A stretch of 20,376 bases of DNA from Fen-1118 sp964491625 (lineage in GTDB: Bacteria; Myxococcota_A; Polyangia; Fen-1088): contig CAZBIU010000092.1 in NCBI GenBank assembly GCA_964491625.1, positions 1-20,376 on the forward strand, in the 5' to 3' direction. Every line of letters starts with the position of its first letter. The stretch's first letter is position 1. The position numbers and the translations under genes are program-made. The notes below the pieces were generated by a model. That model was not told where the DNA came from. It saw only the letters and a program-made list of their open reading frames with translations, and did not search any database. Below, in pieces: positions 7,451-13,878 of this stretch.

Positions 7451-8239
7451 GTGGCAAACGGCGTCGCACCAGTCGGCCAGCATCCCTACGCCCCCCTGGT
7501 CGGGGCGGCAACCGCTGTTGCCATGCATTTCGTGCTGGGCCTTGGGCTGGCGTGGCTGCCAAAGGTGCCCCTGCATGCCACCCGGGCCGTGCCCGTCGAG
7601 GTGGACCTGGTCGAGCCCAAGCCGGCCGATCCCGCGCCGCCACCACCGGTGCCGCCCGATCCCGCCCCGCCGGAGCCCGCGCCCAGGCATCTCGTCCGCC
7701 GAGCTTCCTTGTCGAAGCCGCCTCCCCCCATGCCGAACCAGGAGACCAAGCCACCACCGACGCCCAGCGAGCAGCCGCCCACGCCGGCCTTCGGCGTCAC
7801 CCAGGACTCCGTGGTGGCCGGCGACAGCCCGGTTGCGGTTCCGGTGGGCAACACTCTGATGACCAAGGATCGCACCTTGGCTAAGGCGCCGCCCGCGCCG
7901 TTGCCATCGGCACCAGCACCGCCGCAAGCGCCTTCCTTCAGCCCGGTCGACGAGGAGTCGGTGGCCGAGCAACCGGAGAAGCTCTTCATGCCCGATCTGG
8001 CCTATCCCGAAATGGCCAGGCGACTTGGCGTGGAGGGCAAAGTGCGTTTGCGTCTCGGCATCGATCACAAAGGCAACGTGATGTCGGTGCGGGTTCTTCA
8101 GAAGGTCGGCTACGGGATGGACGAGGCAGCCGAGGGGGCCGCCTGGCAATCGAAATGGAAACCGGCGCGGCAGGACAATGGCAAGCCGGTGGACGTGGTC
8201 ATCCACTACAACTTCATCTTCCACCTGCCCACTCGGTAG
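7451..8239 (+). CDS. tonB: TonB-family energy transducer
   Basis: TonB spans the periplasm and passes ExbB/ExbD energy to outer-membrane transporters. The 262-residue product has an N-terminal membrane anchor (about 14-36). His26 in this anchor occupies the place of the functionally important His20 of E. coli TonB. A long Pro-rich linker (about 40-165) follows, then a C-terminal TonB domain (about 178-258) with YPEMARRLGVEGKVRLRLGI and KWKPARQDNGKPV. The GTG start has the best Shine-Dalgarno in the window (AAGGAG at 7438-7443, 7-base spacing). It closes the exbB-exbD-tonB set. TolA is less likely given the C-terminal domain. Confidence 0.9.
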   Translation: MANGVAPVGQHPYAPLVGAATAVAMHFVLGLGLAWLPKVPLHATRAVPVEVDLVEPKPADPAPPPPVPPDPAPPEPAPRHLVRRASLSKPPPPMPNQETKPPPTPSEQPPTPAFGVTQDSVVAGDSPVAVPVGNTLMTKDRTLAKAPPAPLPSAPAPPQAPSFSPVDEESVAEQPEKLFMPDLAYPEMARRLGVEGKVRLRLGIDHKGNVMSVRVLQKVGYGMDEAAEGAAWQSKWKPARQDNGKPVDVVIHYNFIFHLPTR

Positions 8240-8260
8240 CGGGCACCCGGGAACCGCGAT

Positions 8261-8289
8261 TAGACAGCCACACCGATCGACCTTATGAT
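8261..8289 (+). promoter_or_regulatory. Sigma-70-type promoter of the OmpA-like gene
   Basis: TAGACA at 8261-8266 (5 of 6 to TTGACA) and TATGAT at 8284-8289 (5 of 6 to TATAAT) are separated by 17 bases. This is the best promoter match in the window. The predicted transcription start is near 8296, one or two bases before the ATG at 8298, with no room for a Shine-Dalgarno sequence. Confidence 0.65.
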
Positions 8290-8297
8290 CGCTCCGG

Positions 8298-10352
8298 ATG
8301 GCCATGCGCGTTGCCCGACGGGTTGGTTTCCTAGTCCTTCTTCCGCTTCTAGGCGTCAGCGGCGGTGCGTATGCCCAATCCGGCAACCTGCCGCCGCCAC
8401 CACGCCTTGACCGGTCCTTCGACGTGCAACTCTTCCACCCGGCGGTGGGAGCCAACAGCTTCATCACGCTCGACAGCGCCGAAGTGCTGGAACATCGGCT
8501 TTGGCACTTCGGTATGGTGGCCAGCTATCAGCGCGAGCCCCTGTCGTACTCCCTGTCAACCACGGACTCGCTTAGCAACACCAACACCTCAACCGTGGTG
8601 CCGGTGGGGAATCTGGCCATGGCCGAGCTGGTGGCCGCGGTCGGCCTCTTTGATCGCTTCGAGATCGGCGCGGCGTTGCCCGTCGCGCTGACCTGGGACG
8701 GAGATCGTTTCGACGACTACGGCGGCTTTGCCAGCTCGGGCGGCACGGCTTCGTCGCTGGGCGACCTGCGGGTGGAAGGCAAGGCCGAGCTCCTGGGGTT
8801 CGGTCGTGATCGAGCCTTCCTGTTGACCGTTTCGGCTGGCGGCACGGTCCCGACCGGCAGGCTGACGGGCGCGGATTCAAAGTTCCTCGGTCAGAAGTAC
8901 CCGACCGGTCGCGTGCGGGCGTTGCTGGAATACCAGCTTGGTCAAGACCGGCAGTACTTGCGGGCTCTGGCCATGGTGGGAGGCTACTTCCGCGAAGACT
9001 CGCAGTTCCTCGGCACGCCTGAGGGGAGCTCGCTGCTCTACGGCGCCGCAATCGAGGTGAAGCCGACCGAACAGATCGGCGTCCTGGGCGAAGTCACCGG
9101 GCGGGCCGCCTCGAAATACTATGACACCAATCCGGCGGAGCTTGACGCTGGCATGCGCTTCTACCTGCCGTCGATGCTTAACCTTCTTATGGGCGCCGGG
9201 TTTGGCCTGAACAACGGGATCGGCAGCCCCATCGTGCGTGCGTTCGCCGGGCTCGAATGGGCGCCCGACCCGCGCGACCGCGACCACGACGGCATCCCGG
9301 ACGTCCTCGACCGCTGCCCGGACGAACCGGAAGACCACGACGGGTACCAGGACAGCGATGGCTGTCCGGATCCCGACAACGACGGCGACGGCATCCCGGA
9401 CGCCGTCGACAAGTGCCCGAACGATCCGGAAGACTTCGACGGCTTCCAGGACGAGGACGGCTGCCCCGATCCCGACAATGATGGCGACGGGATCCCCGAC
9501 ATCAAGGACGCTTGCCCGAACGAAAAGGAAGACGGCAAGGGCAAGCGACCGACCGATGGCTGTCCCAGCACTGCGGAAGACAGCGATGGTGACGGCATTC
9601 CCGACGTGCGGGACAAGTGCCCCGACGAGCCCGAGGATAAGGACGGGTTCCAGGATGACGATGGCTGTCCAGACTACGACAACGACGGCGACGGCATTCC
9701 CGATACCTACGATGCCTGCCCCAACGAGCCTGAGGATATGGACGGCTTCGAGGACAACGACGGATGTCCCGATCCGGACAACGACCACGACGGCATTCCG
9801 GATGTTAAGGACAAGTGCCCCAACCAACCTGAAACCATCAACAACTTCCGCGACGACGACGGATGTCCCGATCCAGGCCCCGAGATTGTGCGGCTGGGCG
9901 AAACGGATGAAAAGATCTACCTGGCTGAGCACATCAACTTCTTCCCGGGTCCGGGCGGCAAGCCCGCGCTCACCACCAACAGCCACATGCTGATGGGCTT
10001 GCTCGCGCGGGCAATCAAGAACCACCCAGAGCTGGCAAAGGTCCGCATCGACGTGCGCGGCAAGGGCCTGCGCAAGGAGGAGACCGAGGAGCGCGGCCAA
10101 GTCGTGCTGCAAGCCTTGGTCAAGCACGGCGTGGACGCGCAGAAACTGAAGGTGTCCGGGCTCGGCGAGGGACCCAACCGGGTCGAGCTCGTCATCGAAA
10201 GTCGCAGCAAGCCGGCGCGCAACCTACCGCCCATTCCCGCAACTCTCGATAGCACCCCGGCTGAGGGGACGCCACCCGGGGCGGCCCCGGTAGAATCGGC
10301 GCCTGCCGGCGGCGAAACCTCGTCGCCACCCGTCCCGCAGGATGCCCAGTAG
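8298..10352 (+). CDS. Outer-membrane beta-barrel protein with thrombospondin type-3 repeats and OmpA-like C-terminal domain
   Basis: The 684-residue product has a signal peptide (1-26, cleavage likely after AYA). A predicted beta-barrel region (about 27-320) shows alternating polar and hydrophobic strands. Six acidic Cys-containing TSP type-3 repeats follow (about 324-527), then an OmpA-like domain (about 540-635) and a Pro/Ala-rich tail. TSP3 repeats bind calcium. The barrel sits in the outer membrane and the OmpA-like domain should face the wall. That domain looks degenerate: the segment IDVRGKGLRKEE replaces the usual Asp-containing peptidoglycan loop, although the ERGQVVLQALVKHGV helix is kept. 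It has its own promoter just after tonB. A start at 8304 is possible. Relatives are annotated as OmpA family or TSP3-repeat proteins; its substrate, if any, is unknown. Confidence 0.88.
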   Translation: MAMRVARRVGFLVLLPLLGVSGGAYAQSGNLPPPPRLDRSFDVQLFHPAVGANSFITLDSAEVLEHRLWHFGMVASYQREPLSYSLSTTDSLSNTNTSTVVPVGNLAMAELVAAVGLFDRFEIGAALPVALTWDGDRFDDYGGFASSGGTASSLGDLRVEGKAELLGFGRDRAFLLTVSAGGTVPTGRLTGADSKFLGQKYPTGRVRALLEYQLGQDRQYLRALAMVGGYFREDSQFLGTPEGSSLLYGAAIEVKPTEQIGVLGEVTGRAASKYYDTNPAELDAGMRFYLPSMLNLLMGAGFGLNNGIGSPIVRAFAGLEWAPDPRDRDHDGIPDVLDRCPDEPEDHDGYQDSDGCPDPDNDGDGIPDAVDKCPNDPEDFDGFQDEDGCPDPDNDGDGIPDIKDACPNEKEDGKGKRPTDGCPSTAEDSDGDGIPDVRDKCPDEPEDKDGFQDDDGCPDYDNDGDGIPDTYDACPNEPEDMDGFEDNDGCPDPDNDHDGIPDVKDKCPNQPETINNFRDDDGCPDPGPEIVRLGETDEKIYLAEHINFFPGPGGKPALTTNSHMLMGLLARAIKNHPELAKVRIDVRGKGLRKEETEERGQVVLQALVKHGVDAQKLKVSGLGEGPNRVELVIESRSKPARNLPPIPATLDSTPAEGTPPGAAPVESAPAGGETSSPPVPQDAQ
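9267..9878 (+). repeat. Six tandem ~33-residue thrombospondin type-3 repeats
   Basis: The coding sequence repeats about every 99 bases. The unit is D-x-D-x-DGIPD-x2-D-x-CP-x2-PED-x-DGFQD-x-DGCP, with two Cys per unit and evenly spaced acidic residues for calcium. Units 1, 2, 4 and 5 are close copies. Unit 3 is diverged in its second half (GKGKRPTDGCPST), and unit 6 loses acidic residues (ETINNFRDDDGCP). The repeats lie between the barrel and the OmpA-like domain. Confidence 0.9.
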
Positions 10353-10385
10353 CGCGCGGATTGGACTCGCGGTAGCGTGTCGATC

Positions 10386-11153
10386 ATGAAGCCGCGAGGC
10401 TGGTGTTCCACCGACGTGGGTCTCAAGCGCGACCACAACGAGGACAGCTTGCTGTGCTGCGACGAGCTAGGGCTATACGCCGTGGCCGACGGCATGGGCG
10501 GACACCTCGGTGGTGAACGGGCCAGCCGAATGGCCGTCGAGGTGCTGGAAAGGGAGATGCGGGCGCGGCTACCGTCGGCGATGGACGCCATCGGCGGCGG
10601 CGTCGCGCAAGCGCTGGGTGAGGCGACCAGGCTCGCGTCGCAAGCGATCTACGAAACTGCGCAGTCAAGCCCCGACCACGCCGGGATGGGGACCACCCTG
10701 ACCGGGCTTTGCTTTCATGGACAAAGTCTGACCTTGTGCCACGTTGGCGATTCGAGGGCGTACCTCTTGCGCGACGGGCGGGCGCGGCAGCTCACGGAAG
10801 ACCATTCCTGGATTCAAGAACAGGTGCGCGCCGGTCTGCTTTCGCCGGGCGATGCGCTGGTCTCGCGTTTTCGCAACATCATCACCCGCTCGGTGGGCTT
10901 CGAACCGCAGGTCACACCGGACCTCTTCACCATGCCGGTAGAGGCGGGCGACTGTTACCTCATCTGCTCCGACGGGCTGTCGAACTACTTTTCGGTCGAG
11001 GAAATCGGACGAATCCTGGCCGCGCAGTTCTACAGCGAGGCTGGGCGGGCCTTGGTGGAAATCGCCAACGAGCGCGGCGGCGACGACAACATCACCTGCG
11101 TGATCGTCTACGTCGCCAATGTTGCGCGGGAAACTAGGCCAGGACCTTGTTGA
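10386..11153 (+). CDS. PP2C-family serine/threonine protein phosphatase
   Basis: A metal-dependent phosphatase that removes phosphate from Ser/Thr residues, usually opposing Hanks-type kinases. The 255-residue product keeps the PP2C motifs in order: RDHNED (15-20), DGMGG (35-39), GMGTTL (100-105), GDSRAYLL (121-128), DHSW (139-142), SDGL (195-198) and GGDDNIT (231-237). The metal-binding Asp residues are all present, so it should be active. It is a single soluble domain with no membrane anchor. The ATG at 10386 is preferred; a GTG at 10377 in the same frame would add three residues. It follows the OmpA-like gene by about 30 bases. No kinase is in the window. Its 3' end overlaps the convergent trxA by 20 bases. 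Confidence 0.93.
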   Translation: MKPRGWCSTDVGLKRDHNEDSLLCCDELGLYAVADGMGGHLGGERASRMAVEVLEREMRARLPSAMDAIGGGVAQALGEATRLASQAIYETAQSSPDHAGMGTTLTGLCFHGQSLTLCHVGDSRAYLLRDGRARQLTEDHSWIQEQVRAGLLSPGDALVSRFRNIITRSVGFEPQVTPDLFTMPVEAGDCYLICSDGLSNYFSVEEIGRILAAQFYSEAGRALVEIANERGGDDNITCVIVYVANVARETRPGPC

Positions 11154-11466
11154 TCAGGTCCTCAATGCGAACCCGCGGCACCGCGCCGACCAGCTGACCC
11201 GCGACCTGTCCGCTCTTGAACAACAGCAGGGTGGGAATGCTGCGAACCTCGAACTGCGTCGGCACGCCTTGGTTGTGGTCGATATCGCACTTGCCCACGC
11301 GCAGCTTGCCCGAGTACGCCTGGGCGATGGCGTCGAGGTGCGGCGCGATCGCCTTGCACGGCCCGCACCACGTCGCCCAGAAGTCAACCAGGACCGGAAC
11401 GGTCGATTTGGTGACCTCGGCGTCGAAATTTGCGTCTGTGACTTCGAACGTGTTGGGGCTTGCCAT
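11134..11466 (-). CDS. trxA: Thioredoxin
   Basis: This small cytoplasmic disulfide reductant has 110 residues. The active site WCGPC is at 33-37 within VLVDFWATWCGPCKAIAP, and the cis-Pro loop appears as RSIPTLLLF. Length and motifs are those of TrxA. The frame opens at 11511, but homology begins at the ATG at 11466 (MASPNTFEVTD), 6 bases after a TACAAC -10-like hexamer and with no Shine-Dalgarno. Its last codons overlap the end of the PP2C gene on the other strand. Confidence 0.95.
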   Translation of the reverse strand: MASPNTFEVTDANFDAEVTKSTVPVLVDFWATWCGPCKAIAPHLDAIAQAYSGKLRVGKCDIDHNQGVPTQFEVRSIPTLLLFKSGQVAGQLVGAVPRVRIEDLINKVLA

Positions 11467-11472
11467 GGCGAT

Positions 11473-11502
11473 GTTGTAGCACGGAATATCCTGGTTTGTG
11501 CC
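11473..11502 (-). promoter_or_regulatory. Putative trxA promoter
   Basis: Reading the minus strand, TACAAC (11478-11473, 4 of 6) lies 6 bases before the trxA ATG. GGCACA (11502-11497, 3 of 6) lies 18 bases further upstream. The predicted transcription start coincides with the A of the ATG. The -35 match is weak. Confidence 0.35.
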
Positions 11503-11524
11503 GCCGCCCACGCGATGCTAGCCT
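11496..11524 (+). promoter_or_regulatory. Putative promoter of the 11553 gene
   Basis: TTGTGC (11496-11501) and TAGCCT (11519-11524) are 17 bases apart. The second box is preceded by TGC, giving an extended -10. It overlaps the proposed trxA -35 on the other strand, so the two divergent genes would share one short control region. The match is modest. Confidence 0.3.
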
Positions 11525-11552
11525 GTGGCCAAAGGCGAAGCCGAACGCTTCA

Positions 11553-11903
11553 ATGTCATTCAAGGTCTTCATCCCACAAGAGCTCGTCGACACCTGGGTC
11601 ACGTCGGACAAGATCGACATCGCCGGGGAAATGTTGACCTTTCGCACCGGCGGAATCTCGCTGCGCGTGGTGCCGGGCTGCTACTTCGACCACGTCTCGG
11701 GAGGCTCGGACGAGGGACCGAAGCTTCTCGGGCGTGCCAAGACAAAGGCGGCCGTGAACGCGCTCGGGGCCGAGACCTACCTGAATTCGGTGATCGTCGG
11801 CGAAACGGCGTACGACGTGGTGGTGGGCCTCATCGCAAAGCCCATTGACAGCGCCTGCACCAGGCAAGCCGTTGCGAGCGCAATCGCGGAGGCCGGCCGC
11901 TGA
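11553..11903 (+). CDS. Conserved-looking hypothetical protein
   Basis: I cannot assign a function. The 116-residue product starts MSFKVFIPQELVDTWVTS. It continues with a compact alpha/beta pattern (KIDIAGEMLTF, ISLRVVPGCYF, KLLGRAKTKAAVNALGAE, VIVGETAYDVVVG). It has no signal peptide, membrane helix or obvious catalytic motif. The frame is open upstream to 11460, but that part is low-complexity and overlaps trxA, so the ATG at 11553 is better. It lies 39 bases upstream of hemC on the same strand and may be co-transcribed with it. The regular hydrophobic pattern and balanced composition suggest a real gene. Confidence 0.7.
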   Translation: MSFKVFIPQELVDTWVTSDKIDIAGEMLTFRTGGISLRVVPGCYFDHVSGGSDEGPKLLGRAKTKAAVNALGAETYLNSVIVGETAYDVVVGLIAKPIDSACTRQAVASAIAEAGR

Positions 11904-11942
11904 GAGCGTCGACAGGCGCTGGTTGGCCGAGACCCCTTTTTC

Positions 11943-12860
11943 ATGAACCGCGTTGTCATCGGAACCCGCGGCAGCATGTTGGCCCGTTGGCAGGCGTCGT
12001 TTGTCGCCAAGGCCCTTCGCGACGCGCACCCCGACCTCGTCATTGAGGAGAAGATCATCGTCACCGAAGGCGATCGCGTTTCGGCGGGGCCCTTGTGGAA
12101 CGCCGGCGGCAAGGGCCTTTGGGTGAAGGAGATCGAGGCTGCCCTGCTGGAAGGCGGTATTGATCTGGCCGTGCACAGCATGAAGGACGTCCCCGGCGAG
12201 CTCGCCCCGGGTCTGGTCATCGCGGCGACTCCCCAGCGCGCCGACGTGCGCGATGCGGTTGTCAGCCGCACCGGTCGCGGCCTAGACGGGCTTGCTCGCT
12301 CGGCCAGGGTGGGCACGACCAGCTTGCGCCGGGCTTTCCAGCTCAAAGCCATCCGGCCCGATCTCGCGATTGAAATCCTGCGCGGCAACCTGGACACGCG
12401 TTTGCGTAAGGTCGCCGATGGCGTGGTGGACGCCGCGATTTTGGCCTGTGCCGGGCTGGACCGGCTTGGCTTCGCCGATCGCATCGATGAGCGGTTGCCG
12501 GTCGAGCACATGTTGCCGGCGGTGGGTCAGGGCGCGCTGGCGGTGGAAACGCGATCCGACGACGCGCGCACGCGAACGCTATGCGACGTGTTGGACCACG
12601 CCGAAACGGCTATCGCCCTCACTGCCGAGCGCGCCTTTCTCGCCCGGCTTGGGGCGACCTGTCGGACGCCGGTGGCGGGCTATGCGCAGCTACGCGACGG
12701 CCAGGTCGTCATGCTCGGTCGAATCGGCAAGCCCGACGGAACCGAGGTTCTTGCGGACCAGGCCCAGGGGCTTGCCGAAAGCGCCGACCAGGTCGGGCGC
12801 ACCGTGGCCGACGCCCTGCTTTCACGGGGTGCGGCGGAGCTGCTCGGCGACCTCGGCTAG
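11943..12860 (+). CDS. hemC: Porphobilinogen deaminase (hydroxymethylbilane synthase)
   Basis: HemC joins four porphobilinogen units into hydroxymethylbilane for haem synthesis. The 305-residue product begins RVVIGTRGSMLARWQ. It has the catalytic Asp82 in VHSMKDVP, the substrate-binding GTTSLRR (124-130) and RGNLDTRL. The cofactor-attaching Cys240 is in LGATCRTPVAGY, where E. coli has Cys242. Length is normal. No Shine-Dalgarno is visible; the ATG follows a CCCCTTTTTC tract. It is not next to other haem genes in this window. Confidence 0.96.
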   Translation: MNRVVIGTRGSMLARWQASFVAKALRDAHPDLVIEEKIIVTEGDRVSAGPLWNAGGKGLWVKEIEAALLEGGIDLAVHSMKDVPGELAPGLVIAATPQRADVRDAVVSRTGRGLDGLARSARVGTTSLRRAFQLKAIRPDLAIEILRGNLDTRLRKVADGVVDAAILACAGLDRLGFADRIDERLPVEHMLPAVGQGALAVETRSDDARTRTLCDVLDHAETAIALTAERAFLARLGATCRTPVAGYAQLRDGQVVMLGRIGKPDGTEVLADQAQGLAESADQVGRTVADALLSRGAAELLGDLG

Positions 12861-12891
12861 CACGTACCGCCGCGAAAAAGCGCGTCAGTTT

Positions 12892-12921
12892 TTGCGATCT
12901 TCTGCCGAAGGGCCTTATGAT
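12892..12921 (+). promoter_or_regulatory. Promoter of the cpoB-LysM unit
   Basis: TTGCGA (12892-12897, 4 of 6) and TATGAT (12916-12921, 5 of 6) are 18 bases apart in the 76-base hemC-cpoB gap. The -10 context CCTTATGATCG is identical to that before the OmpA-like gene (8281-8291). The predicted start, near 12928, leaves about 9 bases of leader containing GAGG (12929-12932). Confidence 0.55.
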
Positions 12922-12936
12922 CGACCCTGAGGAACC

Positions 12937-13878
12937 ATGCGGCTGACTATGTGCGCGACCGGAATCGCAGGTATCGCCCTGCTCGCGGCGTGTGCACACC
13001 ACCGGACGACCCAAACCGAGTTGGATCAGCTCAACCGATCCGTCGAAGCCCTGCGCGTTCAAAACACCGACTACGCCAAGCAGATCGAAGAGCTGGAGAA
13101 CCGCATCTTCATTCTGAGCGACCGACTTGAGAGCCGGAAAGTCAACGACGAGAAGGTCGACACTCCGACGCTGCCGACGGTGACCCTGCATCCCGAGCCG
13201 GCCGCGAGCCCAACGCCTGCGGCCACGCCTCCACTCACCCCGCCGGGCACCGAAGCTGAATCCGAACCGCTGGTGGAATACGCGGGCGAAGCCGCCAAGT
13301 CGAACGCGCACCGACCAGTGCTTCGGCTGCATGGCGATAGCGCGGAGGTCGAGATCTCGCGCGAGCCAACGTCGGCGAGCATCCGGGTCGCGCACGAGGG
13401 CTCGGCCAGGCCAAACAAGAGCGAGAGCATCGAAGCCGTCGCGCTCTACCGCCGATCCTTTGAGGCGCTGCGCGCCGGCCGCCACGAAGACGCCGTGCGC
13501 GGATTCAAGGACTTTCTGCGCGCCTTCCCGTCGCACGATTTGGCCGACAACTCCCAGTACTGGCTCGGCGAATGTTTCTACGATCGCAAGGACTTTGCTT
13601 CGGCGGTGCGCGAGTTCCGCAGGGTCATCGAGCACTACCCGAGTGGCAACAAGGTGCCGGATGCCCTGCTCAAGGTCGGCTTCAGCTACCTATCGCTCGG
13701 CAGTACGGAGGCTGGGCGGCAGACCCTTGTGCAACTCCAGCGATCCTACCCGCGCCACGAAGCCGCGGCGTTGGCCACCGCTCGCCTGGCAGAGCTGGAC
13801 CACGCTCGCAGCGAGGACAACGGCCGCACGGCGGCCACGACCGCCAAAGCTGTCCCCACCCGCATGGAGGCCCCGTGA
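12937..13878 (+). CDS. cpoB: CpoB/YbgF-like cell division coordinator lipoprotein
   Basis: CpoB (YbgF) works in the periplasm with the Tol-Pal system to coordinate outer-membrane constriction and wall synthesis. The 313-residue product has a signal with lipobox LAAC (Cys19). A coiled coil (about 27-66) with LxxLNRSVEALRxQN heptads follows, then a Pro-rich linker (about 77-105). A TPR domain (about 165-290) carries the YbgF signature NSQYWLGECFYDRKDF and YPSGNKVPDALLKVGFSYL. E. coli CpoB is a soluble periplasmic protein, so the lipid anchor here differs. tolA, tolB and pal are not nearby. Its stop overlaps the next gene's GTG. Confidence 0.88.
   Translation: MRLTMCATGIAGIALLAACAHHRTTQTELDQLNRSVEALRVQNTDYAKQIEELENRIFILSDRLESRKVNDEKVDTPTLPTVTLHPEPAASPTPAATPPLTPPGTEAESEPLVEYAGEAAKSNAHRPVLRLHGDSAEVEISREPTSASIRVAHEGSARPNKSESIEAVALYRRSFEALRAGRHEDAVRGFKDFLRAFPSHDLADNSQYWLGECFYDRKDFASAVREFRRVIEHYPSGNKVPDALLKVGFSYLSLGSTEAGRQTLVQLQRSYPRHEAAALATARLAELDHARSEDNGRTAATTAKAVPTRMEAP

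Noticed and set aside
6920..8467. A 515-codon open frame on the minus strand across exbD and tonB
   Set aside because: It is antisense to clearly recognised genes. Its translation is Gly/Arg/His-rich low complexity with no domain, as expected from GC-rich codon bias of the true strand.
9267..9878. Tandem repeats as a possible CRISPR array or satellite DNA
   Set aside because: The period is about 99 bases, in frame, and encodes TSP type-3 units; there are no spacers or cas genes.
8877..10127. A 416-codon minus-strand frame with Val/Ile-rich repeats that look like membrane segments
   Set aside because: It is the antisense of the TSP3 repeats. The Asp/Gly codons of the real protein read backwards as Val/Ile/Ala, which mimics hydrophobic repeats.
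12865..12900. Possible terminator after hemC (CGCG-AAAAAG-CGCG then a T-run)
   Set aside because: The stem is only 4 bp with a gap before the T-run. The T-run is better explained as part of the cpoB -35 region.
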